Assembly (NCBI RefSeq): GCF_003967535.1
Contig: NZ_BIFR01000001.1
Coordinates: forward strand, 4,587,001-4,651,000
Length of the DNA: 64,000 bases
Source of the DNA: Tengunoibacter tsumagoiensis
GTDB taxonomy: Bacteria; Chloroflexota; Ktedonobacteria; Ktedonobacterales; Ktedonobacteraceae
Direction: 5' to 3'
Every line of letters begins with the position of its first letter. Position 1 is the first letter of the stretch. Both the position numbers and the translations under genes were made by a program. The notes beneath the pieces are model-generated. The model was not told the DNA's origin. It was given only the letters and a program-made list of their open reading frames with translations, and did no database searches. Shown one piece after another: positions 17,932-26,571 of the stretch.

Positions 17932-18609
17932 ATGCAGATACAGATACCTGAGAGTTGGCACGAACATCTCGATGCCGAGATTAGTAAACCCTATTTCACT
18001 CAATTGGCCCAGTTTGTCGATACCGAACGCCAACATTCGACTGTCTTTCCCCCTGAAGAGCAGGTCTTTTCTTCATTACGTATCACTCCTTATGAAAAGG
18101 TCAATGTCCTCTTGTTGGGACAGGACCCATACCATGATGATAACCAGGCACATGGACTCTGTTTCTCTGTCCAACCAGGAATTAAACCACCCCCTTCTCT
18201 GGTGAATATGTATAAGGAGCTCCGTGAGGATCTGGGCTACAGCATTCCCAATCATGGCTACCTTGTTCCCTGGGCGGAACAGGGAATCCTCATGCTCAAT
18301 GCGGTTCTGACGGTACGTGCTCATACACCGAATTCCCACAAAAATCACGGTTGGGAGACTTTTACGGATCAGGTGATTCGTGTGGTCAATGCAAAATCTG
18401 ATCCAGTGGTCTTTGTACTCTGGGGCGGTTATGCACAGAAAAAGGTGGGCTTGATTGACACAAGTCGCCATACTATCATTCAATCAGCTCATCCTTCTCC
18501 CCTCTCGGCACGCAATGGTTTCTTTGGCAGCCGTCCATTCTCAAAGATCAATGAAGCACTCAAAAAAGCAGGCAAACCCGAAATCAATTGGCAGCTTCCA
18601 AATCTCTAA
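17932..18609 (+). CDS. ung: uracil-DNA glycosylase, family 1
   Basis: Removes uracil from DNA in base-excision repair. The water-activating loop is GQDPYHDD (Asp about 65) and the minor-groove/catalytic loop is HPSPLSARNGFFGSRPFS (His about 187), both fully canonical. VFVLWGGYAQKK is the expected uracil-recognition strand. 225 residues, the normal length. AGAGGA lies 6 nt before the ATG. It appears to be a single-gene unit with its own promoter and terminator. Confidence 0.95.
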   Translation: MQIQIPESWHEHLDAEISKPYFTQLAQFVDTERQHSTVFPPEEQVFSSLRITPYEKVNVLLLGQDPYHDDNQAHGLCFSVQPGIKPPPSLVNMYKELREDLGYSIPNHGYLVPWAEQGILMLNAVLTVRAHTPNSHKNHGWETFTDQVIRVVNAKSDPVVFVLWGGYAQKKVGLIDTSRHTIIQSAHPSPLSARNGFFGSRPFSKINEALKKAGKPEINWQLPNL

Positions 18610-18676
18610 TTCACTCTTCAGGTAGCATCTACGCATCTATGATGAGTAGAGAAGGACCCGCGTAAGATTGGTCAGG

Positions 18677-18697
18677 GGCGGTGAGTTTATCACCGCC
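18677..18697 (+). terminator. hairpin terminator after ung
   Basis: GGCGGTGA (18677-18684) and TCACCGCC (18690-18697) form a perfect 8-bp stem with a 5-nt loop, followed by a pyrimidine-rich stretch. The rest of the 344-bp gap to the next gene (18610-18953) shows no gene. Confidence 0.6.
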
Positions 18698-18953
18698 TCC
18701 TCTTATTCCCTGTAGAGACCCTATCAGAGGGTGAGGTTTACATCCCTTCAATCGGTGAATGGTGACTATGTAGAGCGTGAGGTCCCCATCCAATCCTCTC
18801 CAAAATATCGTACCATGGCAAAGAGGCAATTATCTCTCCTGAATATAAGGATCAGCAGCAACGGAAAAAGTTCTCTAGACAGATCCGGAATTGCTCCAAC
18901 ATCCTTACAAAAGGACATTATCTTCTATACATCTAAGAAAGTTTGTCAATGGT

Positions 18954-20537
18954 ATGAGAACAGCACATAAAGGTTTCTGGATTCTTCTGGCTACTATTCT
19001 GGGCTCCAGCATGGCGTTTATTGATTCTAATGTGGTCAATGTCGCTCTGCCACGGTTACAGGTCGATCTAGCGGCCTCTGTCGCGAATGTACAGTGGGTG
19101 GTCGAAGCATATGCTCTTTTTCTGGGTTCGCTCTTGCTCGTGGGAGGTGCGTTGGGCGATCGCTTTGGCCGTAAGCGCATCTTTGCGCTGGGTATCTTGC
19201 TCTTTGCTCTGGCATCAATCGCCTGTGGCTTTGCTCAGACCATTGGACAGCTTATCACAGCTCGTGCTGTCCAGGGCATCGGCGGCGCATTGCTTACACC
19301 GGGGAGCCTGGCCATTATTCGCGCTTCCTTCGATGAGTCCAGAAGAGGACGAGCCATTGGGCTCTGGTCGGGCTTCTCGTCAATTACCTCTGCATTAGGG
19401 CCCGTCATTGGAGGCTGGCTCGTTCAATATGCCTCATGGCGCTGGGTCTTCTTTATCAATATCCCACTGGCGGCTCTGGTCCTGATTATTATCTATCTGC
19501 GTGTCCCTGAAAGTCGCAATGAACAGGCCACCCACCGGCTGGATAGTGCTGGTGCCCTCCTGGTGACGCTCGGCCTGGGAAGTCTGGTCTTTGGGCTGAT
19601 TGAAGCCAATACACACGGTCTCTTTGATCCAATGATAGTGCTCTATCTGGGTATCGGCCTGCTCGCATGCTGCGCTTTTCTCTACGTCGAATACCGAAGC
19701 CCTGCGGCTATGCTCCCTTTACACTTGTTCCGCTCACGTACATTTGCAGGCACAAATCTGTTAACGCTCTTTCTCTATGCGGCTCTGGGGGCTGCCCTCT
19801 TCTTTCTTCCCTTTAATCTCATTAGCGTTCAACATTATCCACCAACCGCTGCTGGAGCCTCTCTGCTTCCATTTACGTTGCTGATGTTCTCGCTCTCACG
19901 CTGGTCAGGTGGCCTGGTCACACGCTATGGTTCACGGCTGCCGTTGGTAGTTGGACCGCTTATTGTAGCGGTTGGGTATCTGCTGATGGCCCTCCCTGGA
20001 ACCGAAGGGAGCTATTGGACAACCTTTTTTCCGGCCATTGTTGTGCTGGGATTGGGTATGTCAATTACCGTCGCGCCCCTTACAACGACTGTGATGGGAG
20101 CTGTCGAGGACAGCTATGCTGGCGCTGCCTCGGGCGTCAATAATGCGGTGGCTCGTGTGGCAGGCTTATTGGCTATTGCGATCTTTGGTATCGTTGTACA
20201 ATCGGTCTTTGATCAGGTACTCACCCAACAGCTTCAACACCTTCCTCTCTCTGCCGACCTTACACATTTGATTGAACTCGAACGGACAAAACTGGTGGGG
20301 ATTGAGCTGCCTCACACTATTACTCCTGCACTAAAACAGCAGCTAGAGCAACGTATTGCTGGCTCTTTTGTCAGTAGCTTTCGTGTGGTGATGCTCTGTT
20401 CAGCCTTTCTGGCGCTGATCAGTTCTCTCTGTGCCTGGCTGACAGTTCCAGGTCCATTGCGACCAACTGCTACACTGGAAGAGCAAGAATGTGGAGATAA
20501 TGCCTGTACACTCTCTGCACAGCAGCATGTGCATTAA
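18954..20537 (+). CDS. MFS drug-efflux transporter, DHA2 (14-helix) family
   Basis: Proton-coupled exporter in the cytoplasmic membrane. Family motifs: MAFIDSNVVNVALP in helix 1, motif A as GGALGDRFGRKRIF, and motif C as GPVIGGWLVQYASWRW. About 527 residues with fourteen hydrophobic segments, matching EmrB/QacA-type transporters. ATG at 18954 starts just before the first helix; an in-frame ATG at 18891 would add 21 polar residues. Neither has a strong Shine-Dalgarno site, so the start is uncertain. The substrate is unknown. It stands alone between ung and the sugar kinase. Confidence 0.87.
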   Translation: MRTAHKGFWILLATILGSSMAFIDSNVVNVALPRLQVDLAASVANVQWVVEAYALFLGSLLLVGGALGDRFGRKRIFALGILLFALASIACGFAQTIGQLITARAVQGIGGALLTPGSLAIIRASFDESRRGRAIGLWSGFSSITSALGPVIGGWLVQYASWRWVFFINIPLAALVLIIIYLRVPESRNEQATHRLDSAGALLVTLGLGSLVFGLIEANTHGLFDPMIVLYLGIGLLACCAFLYVEYRSPAAMLPLHLFRSRTFAGTNLLTLFLYAALGAALFFLPFNLISVQHYPPTAAGASLLPFTLLMFSLSRWSGGLVTRYGSRLPLVVGPLIVAVGYLLMALPGTEGSYWTTFFPAIVVLGLGMSITVAPLTTTVMGAVEDSYAGAASGVNNAVARVAGLLAIAIFGIVVQSVFDQVLTQQLQHLPLSADLTHLIELERTKLVGIELPHTITPALKQQLEQRIAGSFVSSFRVVMLCSAFLALISSLCAWLTVPGPLRPTATLEEQECGDNACTLSAQQHVH

Positions 20538-20603
20538 TCTATTTTTTCAACTGGGTGTGGCTATATATCTTGCACTATCATTGTAGATCTATGGAGGTTT
20601 TTT

Positions 20604-22097
20604 ATGTCCACAAAATACCATACGCCCTTGATCCTGGCTCTGGATATCGGTACATCCTCGACACGCGCGATTCTCTTTGATGGCACCGGGACCACGATTG
20701 ACGGAATGAGCTCACAGCATACCTATCCACTCCAGACCTCGGTCGCTGGAGAGGCTTCGGTCGATGCAGATACGCTGGTTGGTGTCGTGGCTCAAACAAT
20801 TACGGAGGTTTTACAGAAGGCTGGCACTCAGGCAAAAGAGATTGCAGCGGTCGCGATGGATACGTTCTGGCATAGCCTGCTGGGGGTTGACGCTTCCAAT
20901 CGCCCTGTGACCCCTGTGATCACCTGGGAAGATACGCGCCCATTTAGTGCTGCCATGGAACTTCGCCAACAATTGAATGAAAAATCAACCCATGATCGTG
21001 TAGGTGTTCGCTTCCACGCCAGTTACTGGCCAGCTAAACTCCGCTGGTTGCACAAAGAGCAGCCAGAGCTCTTCCAGAAGGTTACTCAATGGATCTCATT
21101 TGGCGAGTATCTTCATCGCTGCTTTCTTGGTCGCTCGATCTGTAGCCTCTCTATGGCCTCGGCAACCGGTCTGCTGAACTCATCTACCCAGCAATGGGAT
21201 CACGAGCTCACAGATTTTTTAGAACTTCACGATAAGCAATTACCAGAGTTAGGCGATAGCCACGATGGCTTAACCGGCCTGACAGGGTCATATGCCTCAT
21301 CCTGGCCCGTCTTACATCAGGTCCCCTGGTATCCTGCCCTTGGCGATGGCGCAACGGCCTGCATTGGCTCTGGCTGTGCAACACCAACCAACTGGTCCTT
21401 AACGATGGGGACGTCCAGTGCCATCCGTGTTGTTGGAGTAGCTACGAATGTTGTACCACCATTGGGTCTCTGGCGCTATCTTGTCGATGCCAGACGGCCA
21501 GTGATTGGGGGAGCCTTGAGTGAAGGCGGTAATCTGATTGCATGGATGGATAACAGTCTTCAATTGCCACCCATCAAAGAGATTGAACCACTGATCAAAG
21601 ATCTGGCCCCCGATAGCCATGGTCTGACCATCCTTCCGTTTCTATCCGGTGAACGTAGTCTTGGCTGGCATGCGGATGCTCGTATGACGGTCGCAGGGAT
21701 CTCCAATCATACGACGCCAGCAGAATTGATGCGAGCTGGTATGGAGGCCCTTGGCTATCGCCTCTATACAATTCACGAAGAGCTACGCTCGCTTCTCACT
21801 ATGGGGCTGACCGATCATAAGCTGATTGCCAGTGGTGGAGCTCTGTTAAGCTCACCTACGCTCCAGGGCATTGTTGCGGATACGCTCAATACGGCAATCT
21901 ATCCTTCGATTGAACACGAAGCTTCAGCTCGCGGAGCAGCCCTCTTAGCGCTGGAGGCTCTTGGTGTGATCAAAGATGTTGCAGAGATTGCCCCAACTAT
22001 TCATGAGCCAGTCCAGCCCAATGCTAACCGCACGGCGCTCTATCAGAAAGCTGCTGCACGTCAGCAGCAACTCTATCAGCTCCTCTTGCCTGCATAA
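20604..22097 (+). CDS. FGGY-family carbohydrate kinase, gluconokinase-like
   Basis: ATP-dependent sugar or sugar-acid kinase of 497 residues. The N-terminal ATP-binding motif is ALDIGTSSTRAILFDGTG, the second phosphate motif is TMGTSSAIRV, and the C-terminal adenosine motif is IASGGALLSSPTLQGIVADTL. The stretch AMDTFWHSLLGVD holds the catalytic-region residues. It resembles GntK-type gluconokinases of the FGGY family, though xylulokinase activity cannot be excluded. GGAGG sits about 8 nt before the ATG. A strong hairpin follows the gene. Confidence 0.83.
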   Translation: MSTKYHTPLILALDIGTSSTRAILFDGTGTTIDGMSSQHTYPLQTSVAGEASVDADTLVGVVAQTITEVLQKAGTQAKEIAAVAMDTFWHSLLGVDASNRPVTPVITWEDTRPFSAAMELRQQLNEKSTHDRVGVRFHASYWPAKLRWLHKEQPELFQKVTQWISFGEYLHRCFLGRSICSLSMASATGLLNSSTQQWDHELTDFLELHDKQLPELGDSHDGLTGLTGSYASSWPVLHQVPWYPALGDGATACIGSGCATPTNWSLTMGTSSAIRVVGVATNVVPPLGLWRYLVDARRPVIGGALSEGGNLIAWMDNSLQLPPIKEIEPLIKDLAPDSHGLTILPFLSGERSLGWHADARMTVAGISNHTTPAELMRAGMEALGYRLYTIHEELRSLLTMGLTDHKLIASGGALLSSPTLQGIVADTLNTAIYPSIEHEASARGAALLALEALGVIKDVAEIAPTIHEPVQPNANRTALYQKAAARQQQLYQLLLPA

Positions 22098-22151
22098 TAG
22101 CTCTTGCAGAATGCGCTATTTTTTCTCTCTGGTATACTAAAAGAAAGGAAT

Positions 22152-22186
22152 GGAGGTTCACACAGCGTTGTGTGGACCTCCTTCTT
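22152..22186. terminator. hairpin terminator between the sugar kinase and FAH genes
   Basis: GGAGGTTCACACA (22152-22164) pairs with TGTGTGGACCTCC (22169-22181) with one wobble and a GCGT loop, followed by TTCTT. It lies between convergent genes and can serve both. Confidence 0.75.
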
Positions 22187-22197
22187 GATCAGACTAG

Positions 22198-23085
22198 CTA
22201 GTACTCGCGACTGACCACTGGATTACGAATCGTTCCCACACGCTCGATCTCAACCTCAACCAGATCGCCGGCCTTTAGATAGATCGGGGGCTTACGCGCA
22301 AAACCAACTCCCGCTGGCGTCCCCGTCGAGATAATATCGCCCGGAACCAGTGTCATAAATGTACTGATAAAAGCAATACAACGGGCAACCGAAAAGATCA
22401 TCTGCTCTGTGGTTCCATTCTGTACTGTCTCGCCATTAATTCTTGTCCAGACGCGCAGTTGTTGGGGATTCTGGATTTCAGAGGCAGGCACGATCCCAGG
22501 CCCCATCGGGCCAAAGGTATCAATGGCCTTCCCAGGCATCCACTGGCTGGTCCGCATCTGCCAATCACGGGCACTCACATCATTCATAATGGTATAACCA
22601 GCGACGTACTGGAGCGCCTCTGCCTCGCTCACATCTTTGCAGGTCTGACCAATAATGACCGCCAGTTCCGCCTCATAATCAATCTCTGTACTAAAACCCG
22701 GGAGAATAATCTGACTGAAAGGTCCCGTCAATGAATTGCGATATTTGGGGAAGAGGACAGGCACTTGCGGAATAGCAAGCTGAGACTCCTCTGCATGATC
22801 GGCATAGTTTAAGCCCACACAGATAATTTTATCTGGATCAGGGATCGGCGCACCCAGTTCGACCTCGTCTACAGAAGCAAATTCCTGCTCACTGGCTTCA
22901 AATAGCTGATGAGCATGGGCAAGAACCTTCTCCAATGCAGCCTGGCCCGCCTCTAATAAGGTCTTGACTGTCGGAGCCTGTTCACCATATAAGTAAACAG
23001 CGCTGGCTGCAATAATTCGGCCCTCTAGCTCAAAGCCTGCCTGCCAGGGAGCATCGGGTGCTGTGCGATAGGTAATAAGACGCAT
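22198..23085 (-). CDS. fumarylacetoacetate hydrolase family protein
   Basis: Metal-dependent C-C hydrolase, isomerase or decarboxylase of the FAH superfamily. Metal-site motifs are present: IDYEAELAVIIG (Glu ligands) and TIMNDVSARDWQMR (Asp). The core also has ICVGLNYADHAEES, PKYRNSLTGPF and STGTPAGVGFARKPP. At 295 residues with an extra N-terminal domain it resembles acylpyruvase and 2-hydroxyhepta-2,4-diene-1,7-dioate isomerase relatives. The exact substrate is not predictable. AGAGGAG lies about 10 nt before the ATG. No aromatic-degradation genes are adjacent. Confidence 0.85.
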   Translation of the reverse strand: MRLITYRTAPDAPWQAGFELEGRIIAASAVYLYGEQAPTVKTLLEAGQAALEKVLAHAHQLFEASEQEFASVDEVELGAPIPDPDKIICVGLNYADHAEESQLAIPQVPVLFPKYRNSLTGPFSQIILPGFSTEIDYEAELAVIIGQTCKDVSEAEALQYVAGYTIMNDVSARDWQMRTSQWMPGKAIDTFGPMGPGIVPASEIQNPQQLRVWTRINGETVQNGTTEQMIFSVARCIAFISTFMTLVPGDIISTGTPAGVGFARKPPIYLKAGDLVEVEIERVGTIRNPVVSREY

Positions 23086-23246
23086 AAAATAGAGCTCCTC
23101 TTCAATTTTTCCTGGTTGGAGAGATACGTATACTATGTCTTCACAAAAGCAGTCATTTATCTCTTTCCAAATTATAAACGGAACAAAGAGAAATTACAGC
23201 CCTTCTTGCCTCTCTCTGGCGGTACCTTACTCGTTGAGGGCATAAC

Positions 23247-23287
23247 AAAGGGCCACAGCTTCTCATACAAGAAACTGCGGCCCTTTT
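23247..23287 (-). terminator. hairpin terminator after sufB
   Basis: AAAGGGCC (23247-23254) and GGCCCTTT (23279-23286) pair, extended by CAG/CTG across one mismatch. It lies about 20 nt after the sufB stop and has T-rich flanks on both sides. Confidence 0.6.
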
Positions 23288-23306
23288 CTTCTGTTTGCGA
23301 ACTGGC

Positions 23307-24707
23307 TTAGCCCACGCTACCAGACATCTCCAACTGGATCAGGCGGTTCAACTCAACCGCATACTCCATGGGGAGCTCTTTGGTGATTGGCTCAATAAAG
23401 CCATTGACGATCAACGAATAGGCTTCGGACTCATCCAGACCACGGCTCATCAGGTAGAAGAGCTGATCCTCACCAACCTTGGAGACAGTGGCCTCGTGAC
23501 CAATCTCGGTCTCGTTGTTCTCCACGCGAATCGTTGGATAGGTATCGGTTCGAGCATCCTCATCAAGCAAGAGAGCATCACAACGGACGCTGGACTTGGT
23601 GTGGTGCGCATCAGGATTGATGCGGATCAGTCCACGATAGGAGGCGCGACCGGTCCCTTTCGAGACGGACTTCGAGAGGATCTGCGAGGTAGTATGTGGG
23701 GCCAGATGGGTAATCTTAGCGCCAGCATCCTGGTGCATCCCATCATTCGCAAAGGCGACTGACAGAACATCACCGCGTGCACCTGGCTCCATCAATAAGA
23801 CGGCTGGATACTTCATCGTGACCTTCGAGCCCAGATTGCCATCAACCCATTCCATCGTGGCGTCGCGATATGCAGCGGCACGCTTGGTCACGAGATTGTA
23901 GACATTCTTCGACCAGTTCTGAATCGTCGTATAGCGGACGCGTGCGCCCTCCATCACTTTAATCTCGACGACTGCGCTATGCAGGCTATCGCTGCTATAG
24001 CTAGGAGCGGTACAGCCCTCAACATAGTGAACATAGGAGCCAGGCTCGGCGATGATCAAAGTACGCTCGAACTGCCCCATATTCTGAGCATTAATGCGGA
24101 AGTAGGCCTGCAATGGAATCTCAACGCGCACGTTACGAGGGACGTAGACAAAGCTACCACCGCTCCAGACTGCGCTATTGAGCGAGGAGAACTTATTATC
24201 GGAAGGTGGGATGATTGTGCCAATATGCTCTCGCACCAGATCGGGGTACTCGCGCATAGCGGTATCCATATCGGTAAAGATGACACCCAGCTTCTCCAGG
24301 TCCTCACGAACTTTATGGTAGACGGCCTCACTCTCATACTGAGCAGTGACACCGGCAAGATATTTCTGTTCAGCCTGTGGAATACCCAGGCGATCAAAGG
24401 TATCTTTAATTTCAGAGGGGATCTCATCCCAGTTCTTACCCTGCTGGGCCACTGGCTTGATATAGTAGTAGATATTATCAAAATCAATGCCAGAGAGATC
24501 TGCGCCCCAGGTTGGCATTGGGCGTTTCTCAAAGAGATCCAGGCTCTTGAGGCGGAACTGGCGCATCCAGCTAGGCTCGCCCTTCATCTCTGAGATCTGC
24601 TCGACGACCTTTCTGGTCAGTCCTCTCTGAGACTTAAATGCATAGTTTTCGGGTACATGGAACCCAGCACTATACGTACCCTGTTCCAGTTCAAATGCCT
24701 GACTCAT
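23307..24707 (-). CDS. sufB: Fe-S cluster assembly scaffold protein SufB
   Basis: Core of the SUF system, forming SufBC2D and building Fe-S clusters in the cytoplasm. The 466-residue protein has the family signature [21 protein letters not shown] with its conserved Cys and ends with the [17 protein letters not shown] segment typical of SufB/SufD. Length is normal. Unusually, sufC, sufD and sufS are not beside it; the gene appears to be a single transcription unit with a consensus promoter upstream and a hairpin downstream. Its product could supply the reductase encoded at the start of the window. Confidence 0.94.
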   Translation of the reverse strand: MSQAFELEQGTYSAGFHVPENYAFKSQRGLTRKVVEQISEMKGEPSWMRQFRLKSLDLFEKRPMPTWGADLSGIDFDNIYYYIKPVAQQGKNWDEIPSEIKDTFDRLGIPQAEQKYLAGVTAQYESEAVYHKVREDLEKLGVIFTDMDTAMREYPDLVREHIGTIIPPSDNKFSSLNSAVWSGGSFVYVPRNVRVEIPLQAYFRINAQNMGQFERTLIIAEPGSYVHYVEGCTAPSYSSDSLHSAVVEIKVMEGARVRYTTIQNWSKNVYNLVTKRAAAYRDATMEWVDGNLGSKVTMKYPAVLLMEPGARGDVLSVAFANDGMHQDAGAKITHLAPHTTSQILSKSVSKGTGRASYRGLIRINPDAHHTKSSVRCDALLLDEDARTDTYPTIRVENNETEIGHEATVSKVGEDQLFYLMSRGLDESEAYSLIVNGFIEPITKELPMEYAVELNRLIQLEMSGSVG

Positions 24708-24800
24708 GTCTTACCCCACTTGTTGGCTAGGTTCTAACGGATCAGGAGCCGAAAACCGGTGGTCTTCTTAATCCTTACTCCGTGACTCGGATTTAATGGT

Positions 24801-24829
24801 ATTATAGGTGTTTTGATCACGCTTGTCAA
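24801..24829 (-). promoter_or_regulatory. perfect consensus sigma70 promoter for sufB
   Basis: On the minus strand TTGACA (24829-24824), a 17-bp spacer and TATAAT (24806-24801). All twelve bases match consensus with optimal spacing. The leader would be about 87 nt. Confidence 0.85.
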
Positions 24830-24869
24830 GATTTTACCAGAGAGGCCCTGGAATTATGACCTCTTTTCC

Positions 24870-24898
24870 TTGCATTTCCTTGAGATTTTTGTTAGAAT
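24870..24898 (+). promoter_or_regulatory. promoter for tRNA-Arg
   Basis: TAGAAT (24893-24898) preceded by TGT (extended -10), with a weak TTGCAT -35 at 24870-24875 and a 17-bp spacer. Predicted start is about 40 nt before the mature tRNA. Confidence 0.5.
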
Positions 24899-24947
24899 AT
24901 CAATGTTCCAGGAGCGTATTTGACGCACCTGCCGGTTTCACTCACAA

Positions 24948-25020
24948 GCGCCCATAGCTCAGTGGATAGAGCAACCGCCTTCTAAGCGGTTGGCCGCTGG
25001 TTCGATCCCAGCTGGGCGCG
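24948..25020 (+). tRNA. tRNA-Arg (anticodon TCT)
   Basis: A 73-nt cloverleaf. Acceptor GCGCCCA pairs with TGGGCGC and is followed by discriminator G. The D stem is GCTC/GAGC, the anticodon stem ACCGC/GCGGT encloses loop CTTCTAA with anticodon TCT (24981-24983), and the T stem GCTGG/CCAGC encloses TTCGATC. The CCA end is not encoded. It reads AGA/AGG codons. No integrase or duplicated tRNA end is seen, so there is no sign that it served as an integration site here. Confidence 0.96.
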
Positions 25021-25029
25021 CCCTCTAAC

Positions 25030-25061
25030 CGCCACCTCGCTGCAAAGAGAGGTGGCGCTTT
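25030..25061 (+). terminator. hairpin terminator after tRNA-Arg
   Basis: CGCCACCTC (25030-25038) and GAGGTGGCG (25049-25057) form a perfect 9-bp stem, followed by CTTTGTTCTT. Confidence 0.8.
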
Positions 25062-25162
25062 GTTCTTCTATACATACTTAGCATGGATATATCTGTTCAT
25101 CTTCTCCTCCATAACCCATAATAACCTCTTCTTATTCACAAGCTAAAACTCTTGAATGCTTC

Positions 25163-25191
25163 TTGACAATGCGTAGCCAAAAGGCTACTAT
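25163..25191 (+). promoter_or_regulatory. MFS promoter with an operator-like palindrome in the spacer
   Basis: TTGACA (25163-25168), a 17-bp spacer and TACTAT (25186-25191). The palindrome GTAGCC-AAAA-GGCTAC (25173-25188) fills the spacer and reaches into the -10. The hexamer CTACTA recurs at 25185, 25211 and 25236. This is the layout of a repressor-controlled promoter; an ArsR-type regulator gene lies downstream in the same unit. Confidence 0.6.
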
Positions 25192-25265
25192 AAAACAGGT
25201 AAACAAATGACTACTAAAAAATAGTACCTGAATAACTACTATAGAATCAATCGGAGAAAGGCTTT

Positions 25266-26531
25266 ATGAGAAGGATCTTTCACAACCGGGCGGTAGCTGT
25301 ACTGGCGGCTTCTCAGTCTGTCAGTGGTATTGGCAACTGGATTACGATGCTGTCTCTCTTTTCTATTATCGTCTTCTACGGACATGGCAGTGTGCTCCAG
25401 ACAAGCGGTGTTCTCCTGGCTGGTTATGCTCCTATGATTCTATGTAGCCCACTTGCTGGTTGGCTCTGCGATCGCTTTAATCGCAAATGGATTATGATCG
25501 CCAGCGAGGTATGCTCGGGTCTGGCGGTTGTAGGGATTATCTTGAGCCGTCGACTGGAGTTGATCTATGCCCTTCTGGTACTCCAATCTGCAAGTAGTTC
25601 ATTCTTGCCACCGGCGACGCAGTCTGCTCTTCCAACTGTGGTCGAGAAAACAGAGCTGACGCAGGCCAACGCGCTCCTCCAACAGATCTCAAGTGGCATT
25701 AAGATCGGAGCGCCTCTGCTGGCAGGCTTTCTCCTCTCTTTTCTGAGTCCACAGCAGGCTATGATCCTGGATGTGATCTCGTATGCGCTCTCAGCTCTTA
25801 TTCTCAGTACGCTTCCTGCCCTCCCACCTCAACGGGCGCAACAGACCAGCGCTACCGAGAATGGAGAGACTCTCCCAACACCAGGAATGCGCGTCTTTCT
25901 ACCTCAACTGGTCATTTTATTTGTGATGACCTTTTTCCTGGTTCTGATCCTGGGTTGTTTTGATCTCTTAGCACCGACCTTTATTCGCGATACCTTGAAG
26001 CAGCAGGCCTCCACGTTCGGTCTACTCATCGCCTGCGTAGGCCTGGGGGCGGTTATCGGCTCGCTCTGGTTACTGGTACGCAAAGGTAAACCTCACTATT
26101 GGCGTGATATTATTCTGGGCGTCATTCTGCTGACAATGTTGCCTGGAGCGACTGTACTTGCCTCTTTTGCTCCCGCTCCTCTGCTGGCACTCATGATTAT
26201 GGTGATTGGTTGTCTGGTGGGTGGGGTGGGTCAGGGCTTCAGTCTGGTGCAGAGTGGAACGCTTCTACAACTGCTGGCTCCTGGTACAATGCTGGGGCGC
26301 GTCAGTGGAATCTTTCAGAGTACGATGGCTGTAGCCCAGCTCATCTGTCTGCTCGGCATCCCCTGGATTGTTCCAATCTATCTCTCCATTACGGCCATTT
26401 TCTTGATCTCTGCCATCGCAATGGCTCTCTTGACAGTTATTACTATACTGATCCTATATCGAGACCGTGTTCGTTCGCAGCTCATACCATCACAGGATGA
26501 GGTGGACCCAATCAGTCTATCTCAGATGTAA
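25266..26531 (+). CDS. MFS transporter (MFS_3 / EntS-like)
   Basis: Membrane exporter of 421 residues with about twelve hydrophobic segments. The N-terminal FHNRAVAVLAASQSVSGIGNW and the first cytoplasmic loop PLAGWLCDRFNRKWIM are typical of the MFS_3 group, which includes siderophore exporter EntS and macrolide-type efflux proteins. GGAGAAAGG lies just before the ATG. A regulator gene follows after a 40-nt gap, and the promoter carries an operator-like palindrome, so expression is probably induced by the exported compound. Substrate unknown. Confidence 0.85.
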   Translation: MRRIFHNRAVAVLAASQSVSGIGNWITMLSLFSIIVFYGHGSVLQTSGVLLAGYAPMILCSPLAGWLCDRFNRKWIMIASEVCSGLAVVGIILSRRLELIYALLVLQSASSSFLPPATQSALPTVVEKTELTQANALLQQISSGIKIGAPLLAGFLLSFLSPQQAMILDVISYALSALILSTLPALPPQRAQQTSATENGETLPTPGMRVFLPQLVILFVMTFFLVLILGCFDLLAPTFIRDTLKQQASTFGLLIACVGLGAVIGSLWLLVRKGKPHYWRDIILGVILLTMLPGATVLASFAPAPLLALMIMVIGCLVGGVGQGFSLVQSGTLLQLLAPGTMLGRVSGIFQSTMAVAQLICLLGIPWIVPIYLSITAIFLISAIAMALLTVITILILYRDRVRSQLIPSQDEVDPISLSQM

Positions 26532-26571
26532 CCTGGTGAGCATAAATAAATATAAAAGAGGGACATGTAGC

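Noticed and set aside
24948..25020. tRNA-Arg as an integration site for a genomic island
   Set aside because: No integrase gene, no repeated tRNA 3' end and no change in gene content around it.
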